Assembly: GCA_018401055.1 (NCBI GenBank)
Contig: JAGYLB010000107.1
Span: 1-40,407, forward strand
Direction: 5' to 3'
Source of the DNA: Roseicyclus sp.
Lineage (GTDB): Bacteria > Pseudomonadota > Alphaproteobacteria > Rhodobacterales > Rhodobacteraceae
DNA: 40,407 bases
Shown: positions 28,972-39,807 of the stretch, piece after piece
Position numbering within the stretch: the first letter of the stretch is position 1
How the letters are laid out: each line of letters starts with the position of its first letter
Translations under genes and position numbers: made by a program
Notes under the pieces: model-generated
Seen by the model: only the letters and a program-made list of their open reading frames with translations
What the model was told of the DNA's origin: nothing
Databases searched by the model: none

Positions 28972-31394
28972 ATGACGCGCCCCCTGCCCCCCCAGATTAT
29001 TGGATGGTTTACTGCCCGCGGCTGGTCCATTCACCCGCACCAGCAGGCGATGCTGGACCGGGCGGGCGCGCCTTGCCAGCTCCTGATCGCGCCCACGGGC
29101 GGCGGCAAGACCATGGCGGGGTTCCTGCCAACGCTGGCCGAACTGGCCGACGGATCGCACAAGGGCCTCCACACCCTCTACGTCTCGCCGCTCAAGGCGC
29201 TGGCAACTGATATCAAGCGCAACCTGACCGGCCCCATCACCGACATGGGCCTGCCCATCAGGGTCGAGGATCGCACCGGCGACACGTCATCGCATGCCAA
29301 GCGCCGCCAGCGCGCGGACCCGCCCCACATCCTGCTGACCACGCCGGAAAGCCTCGCGCTGCTAGTGTCCTACGAGGATGCGGACCGCACCTTTGCAGGT
29401 CTGCAACGCATCATCGTGGATGAAATCCACGCTCTGGCGGAATCCAAACGCGGCGACCAGCTGATGCTTGCCCTCTCGCGGCTGTCTGCCCTCGCCCCGG
29501 GCCTGCGCCGCGTCGGCCTGTCCGCAACCGTGGAAGACCCCGCCGCCATCGCCCGCATCCTTGCCCGCCACCCGGACCCCTGCGAAATCCTGCAGGCCGA
29601 TCCCGGCCCCGACCCGGACATCGCCATGCTGACGACCGTAGCGCCCCCGCCATGGTCTGGCGGCGGCGGCAAATACGCAATTCCCGCCGTGCTGGAGGAA
29701 GTGCGCAAGCACCGCACCACGCTGATCTTTCACAACACCCGCGCGCAGGCAGAGATCTTTTTTCACCACCTCTGGCTTGCGAACGAGGACCAACTGCCCA
29801 TCGGCATCCACCATGGCGCGCTCGCCCGCGAACAGCGCGAAAAGGTCGAACGGGCGATGGTCGAGGGCCGCTTGCGCGCCATCGTCTGCACCGGCTCGCT
29901 CGATCTGGGCATCGACTGGGGCGATGTCGACCTTGTCATCCAGGTCGGCGCGCCCAAGAACGTCAAGCGGCTGGTGCAACGGATCGGCCGCGCCAACCAC
30001 CGCCACAACGCGCCGTCCAAGGCGCTGATCGTGCCCGCCAACCGGTTCGAGGTGATCGAATGCACCGCCGCGCTGGACGCCGTGCGCGCGCATGCACTTG
30101 ACGGCGACACCGACCACACTGGCCCGCTTGACGTGCTGTGCCAGCACATCCTGATCCGCGCCTGCGCCGGGCCTTTCACGGCCGATGACCTTTTCGCCGA
30201 AATTCGCACCGCAGGCGCCTACGCGGACCTCCCGCGCGACACCTTCGACCGCTGCCTCGATTTTGCGGCCACAGGCGGCTACGCGCTCCGCGCCCTATGA
30301 CCAATGGCAACGCCTGATCCAGCGCCCGGATGGCCAATGGCAGCTCCGCGACCCGCGCGCCACCGCCCGTATCCGCATGAACATCGGCACCATCGTCGAC
30401 GCCGACAAGATGCAGGTCCGCTACCAGAAGACCCGCGGCGGTGCGCCACTGGGCGAGGTGGAGGAATACTTCGCCTCGATGCTGCGGAAGGGCGACACTT
30501 TCCTGATCGGCGGTCAGATCGTGCGCTACGAGGGCATGCGCGAGATGGTGGTGGAGGTCAGCCGGACCCCACCCTCAAGCCCAAGATCGCCACCTTCATG
30601 GGCACGAAATTCGCGACCTCGACGCGGCTTTCCGACCGCATCCTTGCGATGTTCCGCGCCGACGACTGGCCCGACCTGCCCGCCCACACCCGCGAGTGGC
30701 TGCACCTTCAGCGCCGCGTCTCGCGCCTGCCCGAACGCGACCGGCTGCTGGTCGAAAGCTTTCCCATGACGGACGCGAACATGTGGTGGCCTATGGTTTC
30801 GCGGGTCGCAACGCGCAGCAGACCCTCGGCCTCCTGATCACCAAGCGGATGGAGGACATGGGCCTGAACCCGATGGGTTTCGTCGCCACGGATTACGCCA
30901 CGCTGATCTGGGGTCTCGACCCGCTGGGGGACCCGAGGCCACTGTTCACCCGCGACAATCTTGTAGAAACCATGGAGGCTTGGCTGGCCGACAACGCCGT
31001 GATGAAACGCACCTTCAAGGGCAGCGCCATCGTCGCAGGCCTGATCGACCGCAACCAGCCGGGCGGCAAACGCAAGACCGGACGGCAGGCGACGTTTTCG
31101 ACCGACATCCTTTACGACACGCTGCGCAAATACGATCCCAGCCACCTGATGCTGGAGATCACCCGCGCCGAGGCGATGCGCGGCCTTGTCGATTTCGGTC
31201 GGATCGAGGCGATGCTGGCGCGCATCGACGGCCGTATCGACCACGCCCGCCTGACCCGCGTCAGCCCGCTGGCCGCCCCCCTGTTTCTGGAACCGGGCCG
31301 CGTGCCCATCGCAGGTGCCGCCGATCAGCGCCTGCTGGAGGAGGAGGCAGCCCGCCTGATGGCGGCGGCCGGGCTGGGTGCAGCCTTGTCCTGA
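28972..31394 (+). CDS. ligase-associated DExH-box DNA helicase (Lhr-like, frameshifted)
   Basis: A large superfamily 2 helicase of about 807 residues, of the Lhr-like type found with a bacterial DNA ligase, an exonuclease and PdeM in a repair cluster. Motifs: LLIAPTGGGKTMAGFLPTL (Walker A), LYVSPLKALATDIKRNL, LLTTPESLALLVSY, IIVDEIHALAESKRGDQL (DEIH), GLSATVEDP, HHGALAREQREKVERAM, IVCTGSLDLGIDWGDVDLVI and RLVQRIGRANHRHN. The C-terminal Lhr region has LEEEAARLMAAAG at the end. Frames shift near 30290, 30565 and 30780. It is followed by pdeM, 40 bases on. Confidence 0.93.
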
Positions 31395-31434
31395 CCCCTT
31401 GCGCCAGCCCCATTGGGCGTCTTATGAACAAAGC

Positions 31435-32132
31435 ATGAACGCCCTGCCATTCGAATTTCAAGGCGAAACGCTGCAGCTGTTGCCTTCGGGGCGCTACACT
31501 GGCCCGCGCGGCGGGTCTTGTGCGTCGCTGACCTGCATTTCGGCAAATCCGAGCGGATGGCCCGGCTAGGCGGCCCGATCCTGCCGCCTTACGAGAACGC
31601 AGAAACCATCGACCGGCTGACGCAGGACATCGCAGCCACGGGTCCCGCCGAGGTGATCTGCCTTGGCGACAGCTTCGACGATCTGACGGCTGCCGGGGCC
31701 TTGCCCGCGTCGGTGCACGACAGCTTGGCAGGGCTCATGGCCGGTCGGCGTTGGGTCTGGGTGCTGGGCAATCACGATCCCGGCCCGATCAATCTTGGCG
31801 GCACCTGCCGCGCCGATCACCTCGCCGCGCCGCTGGTGTTCCGCCACATCGCGGAGCCCGGTGCCAAAGGCGAGATCTCGGGCCATTACCATCCCAAGGC
31901 GCGGATCGTGCTGGGCGGCAGGTCCCTTGTCCGGCGCTGCGCGCTGCTGGATGCCGATCGGGTGATCCTGCCCGCCTATGGTGCCTATACGGGCGGGATG
32001 TTTTGCAATCATCCGGAACTGGCGCGCCTGGTCTCCCCCTGCGCCGAGATGCTCGTGCTGGGCTTCCGCCCGCTGCGTTTTCCCGTGGCGCAATCCTCCA
32101 CCAACCCCGCGCTGCGCAACTCGTCCACATAG
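31435..32132 (+). CDS. pdeM: PdeM, ligase-associated DNA damage response endonuclease (frameshifted)
   Basis: A metallophosphoesterase of the ligase-associated repair set, about 232 residues. It starts MNALPFEFQGETLQLLPSG. After a frame change near 31487 it reads ALHWPARRVLCVADLHFGKS, with the metal-binding DLHFGK. Later motifs are VICLGDSFDD (GDSFDD), WVWVLGNHDPGP (GNHD) and GEISGHYHPKARI (GHYHPK), a complete calcineurin-like site. The end overlaps the convergent LytTR gene by 124 bases, more than expected, so one of the two C-termini is probably misread. Confidence 0.92.
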
Positions 32133-32884
32133 GCATCGCTGACCGGCAAGGTCTTGCCCGACCGCAGATGAGCGACGTGACGACGCCCCTCCGGCCGCAC
32201 CCGGGTCAATTCCGAAGCGGCGACCCAATGCGAGCGGTGAATGCGGAACCCGGGCACAGTCTCTAAATCGATCAACGCATCGCCGAACCGCAGCAGAATG
32301 CGGCCCTCCGCCTCTGTGGTCACGACATCTAGGTAATGATCGGCAGCCGAGACAAGCACAACATCGCCCGGCAAAGGGGGATCGGGCTTGTCCAGAAACG
32401 CAGGTCTGTGTCTGGGGTCCGCCGCGGGCAAAGGGACGCTGCCCTGTTCGGCGGCGGCAAAGGCCCGCACACGGCCCACCTCGTACCGTATCAGCGCGAC
32501 GCAGAGCGAGGCGAGCAGGACAACCAGCACAAATTCGGCCAACCAGACCGGGCCTGCGACGTCGAAGCCAAACGCATATTTGTTCGCCAGCCAGATCAAC
32601 GGGCCGAGCGTGATCGCCTGCAAGATCGCGATGGCAATCAGTACGGAAAGGCTTTCGCTTGGAAACCATCGCAGGACTAGGTCGCGCACAACGATCGCCA
32701 TCATGATCGCCACGGCATTCACGCTTGCCCAATAGCCCAGTCGCCCCAAGAAATCGAGCTGCATGGTCTCGCCATACGGGGCGGCAAAGGCCAGAATACA
32801 CGACAACAAAAACCAGCCGGACCCACGATAGATCCACACCAGCCGGTTCTTGTCCGGTGCTTCCGAGTCGTTTCCGTTCGCCAT
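32009..32884 (-). CDS. membrane-bound LytTR-family transcriptional regulator
   Basis: A 291-residue protein with an unbroken frame. The N-terminal half has about four membrane helices (WFLLSCILAFAAPYG, WASVNAVAIMMAIVVRDLVL, SLSVLIAIAILQAITLGPLI, LAEFVLVVLLASLCVALI). A short linker leads to a LytTR DNA-binding domain: LPGDVVLVSAADHYLDVVTT, DALIDLETVPGFRIHRSHWV and LRSGKTLPVSDAYVDELRSA. The His-Arg-Ser-His-Trp run and the final V-S-D-Y are typical. The last 40 or so residues go beyond the usual domain end into the pdeM overlap. No kinase neighbours it, so it may sense the signal itself. Confidence 0.88.
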   Translation of the reverse strand: MANGNDSEAPDKNRLVWIYRGSGWFLLSCILAFAAPYGETMQLDFLGRLGYWASVNAVAIMMAIVVRDLVLRWFPSESLSVLIAIAILQAITLGPLIWLANKYAFGFDVAGPVWLAEFVLVVLLASLCVALIRYEVGRVRAFAAAEQGSVPLPAADPRHRPAFLDKPDPPLPGDVVLVSAADHYLDVVTTEAEGRILLRFGDALIDLETVPGFRIHRSHWVAASELTRVRPEGRRHVAHLRSGKTLPVSDAYVDELRSAGLVEDCATGKRSGRKPSTSISAQGETRRASSG

Positions 32885-32921
32885 TCGCGCGCGTATCTGA
32901 CCTAAACTTCTGCGAGAACTA

Positions 32922-32936
32922 TAAACATTTGGTTAA
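32922..32936. promoter_or_regulatory. weak CtrA-like box in the LytTR / thioesterase intergenic region
   Basis: TAAA-N7-TTAA, one base from the CtrA consensus, sits between the divergent LytTR and thioesterase genes. The overlapping ATAAAC could instead be part of a -10 element. The 103-base gap is AT-rich, so chance is possible. Confidence 0.25.
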
Positions 32937-32987
32937 CAGACCTTCAACCCCAAGAGAGCCAAAGCTCAATAGTTGCGGAGCGCAATC

Positions 32988-33416
32988 ATGGACACTCCCT
33001 GTCAATCGACGTCGCAGACGCGATCCGCGACAGCTTTGCCCGACAAGGGTTGATGAAGACCATGGGCGCCCGGATCGATGACCTGCAAGCCGGGCGCATG
33101 ATCCTGAGCATGCCGATCACGCCCGACGTGTCGCAACAGCACGGGTTCGCCCATGCCGAGCGCCAGTTTCGCACTGGGCGACAGCGCGGCGGGCTATGCC
33201 GCGCTCAGCATGATGCCGCCGGGAAGCGAGGTTCTGACGGTCGAGATGAAGATCAACCTGATAGCCCCCGCCGCGGGCCAGCGCTTGATCGCGGAGGGCG
33301 AGGTGATCCGGTCTGGCCGCAGGCTCAGCGTGGTGCGCGCGACCGTACTGGCCGAGGATGCCACGGGCGACCGCAAGCCGACCGCGATCTTGCAAGGCAC
33401 GATGATCCCCGCCTGA
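32988..33416 (+). CDS. PaaI-family hotdog thioesterase (frameshifted)
   Basis: A small acyl-CoA thioesterase, 143 codons over two compensating frame changes (near 33000 and 33160). After MDT the reading continues LSIDVADAIRDSFARQGLM, then TMGARIDDLQAGRMILSMPI and VSQQHGFAHAGASFALGDSA. The H-G-F-x-H-A-G region is the family's active-site motif. It closes LTVEMKINLIAPAAGQRL, VIRSGRRLSVVRATVLAED and AILQGTMIPA. GCGGAG lies before ATG 32988. Confidence 0.82.
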
Positions 33417-33435
33417 CGCGCGCTCGTTGGTGCGT

Positions 33436-34336
33436 TCAGGCGGTGAGCCCGTCGGGTTCGGGCAAGCCATGGGCGCGGCAGCAGGCCGTCAGCGTGTTGG
33501 CGAGCAGACAGGCGATGGTCATCGGCCCCACGCCCCCCGGAACTGGCGTGATCGCACCCGCGACCTCGACACAGCTGTCGAAATGACAATCTCCCACCAG
33601 CCGCGTCTTGCCCGCATCCTCAAGGCTCGGCACGCGGTTGATGCCGACATCGATCACCGTCGCGCCTTGCTTGACCCAATCGCCGCGAGATCATCTCGGG
33701 CCTGCCTACGGCCGCCGCAGAATATCGGCGCGCCGACACACCTCGCCCAGATCTTGCGTCCTGCTATGGGCCAAGGTCACCGTGCAACTATCCCCCAGCA
33801 GCAATTGCGCCATGGGCTTGCCCACAATGTTCGATCGCCCGACAACAACCGCATTCATTCCCGAGATCGAACCGTGATGATCGCGCAGCATCATCAGGCA
33901 GCCCAAGGGTGTGCAGGGGACCAGTGCCTTCTGCCCGGTCGCCAGCAGCCCGACATTGGAGATATGGAACCCGTCCACATCCTTGGCCGGATGGATCGCG
34001 TTGATGACCGATGCTGCATCGACATGCGCAGGCAGCGGTAGTTGCACGAGAATGCCATGCACCGCGGGATCGGCATTGAGCCGCGCCACCAGCGCCAGGA
34101 TCTCCGCCTCGGGCGTCGCGGCCTCAAGCTTGTACTCGAAACTCGCCATCCCCGCCTCAGAGGGTCTGCACACCCTTGTTCTTCACATAGACCCGGCTCG
34201 CCGGATCCTCGCCCACCAGCACCACGGCCAGTCCCGGCACGATGCCGTGCCCCGCCTTCAGCGCCGCAACCTTGTCCGCCACCTGGCCCCGCACCTTTGC
34301 TGCAGAGACCTTTCCGTCGATGATCATGGCGGCCAT
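33436..34336 (-). CDS. folD: FolD, methylenetetrahydrofolate dehydrogenase/cyclohydrolase (frameshifted)
   Basis: A bifunctional enzyme of one-carbon metabolism that converts 5,10-methylene-THF to 10-formyl-THF. It starts [19 protein letters not shown], then [20 protein letters not shown] with the catalytic Lys in [25 protein letters not shown] and [12 protein letters not shown] follow. The NADP site is [20 protein letters not shown], and the end has [20 protein letters not shown]. Frames shift near 34160, 33713 and 33690. About 300 residues, normal. It follows fhs on the same strand and would share its substrate pool. Confidence 0.95.
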
Positions 34337-34432
34337 GTCTTGTCCTTCATCTTTCCAAAAATATGCAAGCCTGCAGTTCAACACCCGCATCAGGGCAGGT
34401 CGGGGCGCCCGGGCCGCCCCCAAGGGCGGACC

Positions 34433-34467
34433 GCGCGGGGGCAGGGTTCGATGCCCTGCCCCCGCGC
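34433..34467. repeat. perfect 14-bp inverted repeat between fhs and folD
   Basis: GCGCGGGGGCAGGG and CCCTGCCCCCGCGC flank a 7-base loop, a very stable stem. No T-run follows on the minus strand, so a classical terminator is unlikely. An attenuator, an mRNA-stability stem or a dispersed repeat is possible. Closer to folD (34348-34368) the minus strand has an AT-rich run reading ATATTTTTGGAAAGATGAAG. Confidence 0.55.
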
Positions 34468-34478
34468 CCCCTTTGCCC

Positions 34479-36153
34479 TCAGAACAGGCCCTCGATCAAC
34501 CCCGCCTCGTTCAGGCGGATGGTTTCCGAGGTAGGCACTCGCGGCAAGCCCGGCATGGTCATGATCTCGCCGCAGATCGCCACGACGAAACCCGCCCCCG
34601 CCGACAGCCGCACCTCGCGCACGGGGATCACATGGCCCTCGGGCGCGCCGCGAAGATTGGGATCGGTGGAAAAGGAATACTGCGTCTTGGCCATGCAGAC
34701 CGGCAGATGCCCATACCCCGCCTCTTCCCAGGCCTTGAGCTGCGCACGCACCCTGCATCCGCCGTGACCGAGTAGGCGCGGTAGATGCGCGTGGCGATCG
34801 TCTCGATCTTCTCCATCAAGCCCATCTCGTCGGGGTAAAGCGTCTTGAACTCCGCGCTGCCGCCATCGGCCAGCTCCGCCACCCGGCGCGCCAGATCCTC
34901 GATCCCCGCGCCCCCCTCGGCCCAGTGACGGCACAAGATCGCCTCGGACCCAAGCGCTGCCACATAGTTCTTCACCGCCGCAATCTCGGCCTCGGTGTCG
35001 CCTGCAAAATGGTTGATGCCGACCACGACCGGCACTCCGAAGCCCGCCACGTTCTCGATGTGGCGCCCCAGGTTGGCGCAGCCCGCCTTGACCGCCGCCA
35101 CGTTTTCCACGCCCAGATCCGCCTTGGCCACACCGCCGTTCATCTTCATCGCCCGCACGGTGGCCACGATCACCACCGCCGCGGGCGAAAGCCCCGCCTT
35201 GCGGCACTTGATGTTCATGAACTTCTCGGCCCCCAGATCGGCGCCGAAACCGGCCTCCGTCACCACGTAATCGGCCAGCTTGAGCGCCGTCCGTGTGGCG
35301 ATGACCGAGTTGCAGCCATGCGCGATATTGGCAAAGGGTCCGCCATGAACAAAGGCCGGGTTGTTTTCCAGCGTCTGCACCAGATTGGGCTGCATCGCAT
35401 CCTTCAAGAGCACCGTCATTGCGCCATCGGCCTTGATATCGCGGCAATAGATCGGGGCCTTGTCGCGGGGATAGGCCACGATCATGTCGCCCAGCCGCCG
35501 TTCCAGATCGGCCAGATCGGAGGCCAAGCACAAGATCGCCATGACCTCGGAGGCGACCGTGATATCGAACCCGGTCTGGCGGGGAAAGCCGTTCGCGACA
35601 CCCCCAAGCGACACCACCACATCGCGCAGCGCGCGGTCGTTCATGTCCATGACGCGGCGCCAGGTCACGCGGCGTTCGTCGATGCCAAGCGTGTTGCCCC
35701 AGTAGATGTGGTTGTCGATCATTGCCGACAGAAGGTTATGCGCGCTGGTGATGGCGTGGAAATCGCCGGTGAAATGAAGGTTCATATCCTCCATCGGCAC
35801 GACCTGCGCATAACCGCCGCCCGCGGCCCACCCTTCATCCCGAAATTCGGGCCAAGGCTTGCCTCGCGAATGCAGACCGCGGCCTTTTTCCCGATCCGGT
35901 TCAACCCGTCGCCCAGGCCCACGGTGGTCGTCGTCTTGCCCTCGCCCGCAGGGGTGGGGTTGATCGCGGTCACCAAGATCAGCTTGCCATCGGGCCGGTC
36001 CTTGAGGCTGGTGATGAACTCTTGTCCCACCTTGGCCTTGTCATGGCCGTAAGGCAGCAGCGCCTCGGTCGGGATGCCCAAGCTGGCCCCGATCTCCTGG
36101 ATCGGTTTCTTCTGCGCCGCGCGCGCGATTTCGATGTCGGTCTTGAAGGCCAT
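34479..36153 (-). CDS. fhs: formate-tetrahydrofolate ligase (frameshifted)
   Basis: Makes 10-formyl-THF from formate, THF and ATP. It starts [20 protein letters not shown], then [20 protein letters not shown] (nucleotide-binding P-loop), [20 protein letters not shown] and [65 protein letters not shown] and [16 protein letters not shown] follow. It ends [16 protein letters not shown]. Frames shift near 35810 and 34755. The length of about 558 residues is standard. GGGAG precedes ATG 36153. folD lies 142 bases downstream, so the two form a one-carbon unit. Confidence 0.96.
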
Positions 36154-36194
36154 GTTCGGCGGGCTCCCTTTGCCTTGCAGGCATGATCGTTGCC

Positions 36195-36208
36195 CCCGCT
36201 ATAGCGGG
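36195..36208. promoter_or_regulatory. 14-bp palindrome upstream of fhs, candidate promoter or operator
   Basis: CCCGCTATAGCGGG is a perfect palindrome 42-55 bases before the fhs start. Its centre (CTATAG) could be part of a -10 element. No clear -35 is visible. Operator and promoter readings are both possible. Confidence 0.35.
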
Positions 36209-36289
36209 CGGCGCCGGCGCTGTGAGGCCGGATTGCGACACATTCGCGGGTCTTGTCGTCACGGCGCGTTTCCGATCGGACACGAGACG

Positions 36290-36898
36290 CTACCGCGCAC
36301 CGGCGCGGGCAGCCTCCAGATGCGACCAGACCGGCTGGTCGGGGATATGCAGGCGCAGCGTCGCGCCATGCATGATCGTGCCTTCGCGCTCAACCCAGGC
36401 GGTGACGCCGCGCCGCCCTGCGGCCGCACGCTTGAACGCCTTGCCAAAGCCGGGGTGTCGCGCCTCGATCGGTTTGGCGGGCAATTGGCAGGGGCGGTTT
36501 TCCATATCGATGGTCAGGGTCGTGCCGCTGTCCTCGTCCTGCAGGCGCGACGAGGGCGGCACGAGGCTGAAATCGGGAATACCCTCGATCACCATGGAGG
36601 CGCCGACCAACGCGGGATCGAGCGCGTCGAGACCCATCCCCGCCGCAATCGCCGCCAGATCCTCGGCCGACAGGATCGAGAGTTGCCGGGTGTTGCGGAT
36701 CGGCGTGCCGCAGCTGTATTGCGCCAGCACCCGGCTGTCCGACGGGCGCGTCAACCCGGCCCGGCTTTCGCCGGTATGGCCCGCAAAGCTCAACTCCATC
36801 CGGGTCAGGGCGCAGGTTTCCAACGCGGCGTCCCGGTCCGGGTTGTGGCCAAGCCAGGTGACCCGCGCGGTAAAGGCGGTTGGAATGAGGGCAGGCAT
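36290..36898 (-). CDS. MOSC-domain protein
   Basis: An unbroken protein of 202 residues. MOSC domains handle sulfur or molybdenum cofactor chemistry and often carry a reactive Cys. The N-terminus is PALIPTAFTARVTWLGHNPD, with RMELSFAGHTGESRAGLTRP in the family core and YSCGTPIRNTRQLSILSAED containing the Cys. GLDALDPALVGASMVIEGIP and RHPGFGKAFKRAAAGRRGVT then match the middle and end. AGGAGCG precedes ATG 36898. It lies upstream of fhs on the same strand, 136 bases apart, with a palindrome between, so it is probably a separate unit. Confidence 0.88.
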   Translation of the reverse strand: MPALIPTAFTARVTWLGHNPDRDAALETCALTRMELSFAGHTGESRAGLTRPSDSRVLAQYSCGTPIRNTRQLSILSAEDLAAIAAGMGLDALDPALVGASMVIEGIPDFSLVPPSSRLQDEDSGTTLTIDMENRPCQLPAKPIEARHPGFGKAFKRAAAGRRGVTAWVEREGTIMHGATLRLHIPDQPVWSHLEAARAGAR

Positions 36899-37023
36899 GA
36901 TCCGCTCCTGTCAAATTTCAGGCGATGTGACGCGCGGGATGGTGGTTGCGCAACCCAAAAGCTGCACAACCTCGTCGTTCCGTGGTAGCCTCCGCCATCA
37001 CCTTGAACCGGAGACTTCTAAGC

Positions 37024-37317
37024 ATGCCCGAAAAGACCGATTTCATGGCCCAGGCCAAGGCTCAGATGGACACCTGGACCGAAGAAATGAAAAAGATGCA
37101 GGCAAAGATGACCGAGGCTGGCGGCAAAGGGCAGGAGCAGATGCAAAAGCAGATGGCCTCGCTGCAAGAACAGCGCGATCACATGCAAAAGCACATGGAA
37201 GAGCTTGGCCGCGCGAATATGGAGGCCATGAAAGAGATCCAGGCCACCATGCAAGACGCCTGGAAAGACATGGAGAAATCCTTGGAAGCCGCGCGCAAGA
37301 AGTTCATGGGCCACTAA
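37024..37317 (+). CDS. 97-residue Met-rich coiled-coil protein of unknown function
   Basis: An intact small protein beginning MPEKTDFMAQAKAQMDTWTE. It is almost entirely charged helix with 15 Met in 97 residues and no Cys, signal peptide or membrane segment. The repeating pattern of Met with Lys/Gln/Glu suggests a long coiled coil. I do not recognise the family. It precedes another 97-residue coiled-coil gene in the same orientation by 120 bases. The possibility of Met acting as an oxidant sink or metal ligand is only a guess. Confidence 0.72.
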   Translation: MPEKTDFMAQAKAQMDTWTEEMKKMQAKMTEAGGKGQEQMQKQMASLQEQRDHMQKHMEELGRANMEAMKEIQATMQDAWKDMEKSLEAARKKFMGH

Positions 37318-37437
37318 AGCGCATTTTTCCATGCATGATGTCAGGGGGTTGGCAGCCGCAGGGCAGCCCGCCCCCTTTTTTCGTCCGGACAGGGTCCATA
37401 GGTCGAAACTGTCCGAAACGGAAAACAGGAGGACAAG

Positions 37438-37731
37438 ATGGCCACTCAAGACACCTATATCGCCGAGGCGAAGGCCCAGTTGGACCGGCTCAACGCCGAG
37501 ATCACCAAGCTTCGCGCCGAAGTGGATGCCAGTCAAAGCGAGGGCAAGGCGGAACTGGCGCGCCGCATCGAGGATCTGAAGGCGCAGCGTGACACGGCTC
37601 AAGCCGAGCTTGAGCGCCTGCGCGGCGCCAGCGGCGAGGCATGGTCCGACCTGAAGGACGGGTTCGAGACGGCGCGCCGCGCACTGGCCGACGGGATCGA
37701 CAAGGCGCGCAGCCATTACCAGAAATCCTGA
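37438..37731 (+). CDS. 97-residue coiled-coil protein, sll1863-like
   Basis: An intact protein starting [20 protein letters not shown], with [40 protein letters not shown] and [20 protein letters not shown]. Regular heptads and the closing amphipathic helix resemble the sll1863 stress-response family. That name is from memory. AGGAGGAC lies just before ATG 37438. It shares exact length and general style with the gene upstream but is poor in Met. A strong terminator follows. Confidence 0.8.
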   Translation: MATQDTYIAEAKAQLDRLNAEITKLRAEVDASQSEGKAELARRIEDLKAQRDTAQAELERLRGASGEAWSDLKDGFETARRALADGIDKARSHYQKS

Positions 37732-37752
37732 ACATCACGTTCAACCAGAAAG

Positions 37753-37779
37753 AACCCCCGGCGTGATGCCGGGGTTTTT
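37753..37779. terminator. terminator between the coiled-coil genes and ftsH
   Basis: A stem of AACCCCCGGC with GCCGGGGTT around loop GTGAT, with TTTTT on the plus side. It serves the coiled-coil gene and, as a stem with AA on the other side, could also act for the converging ftsH. Confidence 0.85.
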
Positions 37780-37810
37780 GTGCTTCCGTCGTCCGTTCTG
37801 CTGACCGCGC

Positions 37811-39730
<1,920 letters not shown>

Positions 39731-39807
39731 GGCTGTCTCCTTCAGGGAATTTCAGGCAGCCTAGGCGGCCTGCGGTTAATGCTAAGATAAGCGCTCGGGC
39801 GCGGAGT

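Noticed and set aside
31566..32837. 423-residue minus-strand open frame
   Set aside because: It lies opposite pdeM and in a shifted frame of the LytTR gene. Its Arg/Gly/Pro-rich composition is that of a shadow frame in GC-rich DNA, and both real genes there have clear motifs.
34925..36052. 375-residue plus-strand open frame
   Set aside because: It is antisense to fhs, has high His/Arg content and no recognisable domain. The fhs reading explains this DNA.
36041..36283. 80-residue minus-strand open frame ahead of fhs
   Set aside because: It overlaps the fhs start in another frame, has no ribosome-binding site of note and covers the palindrome. The fhs start is well supported.
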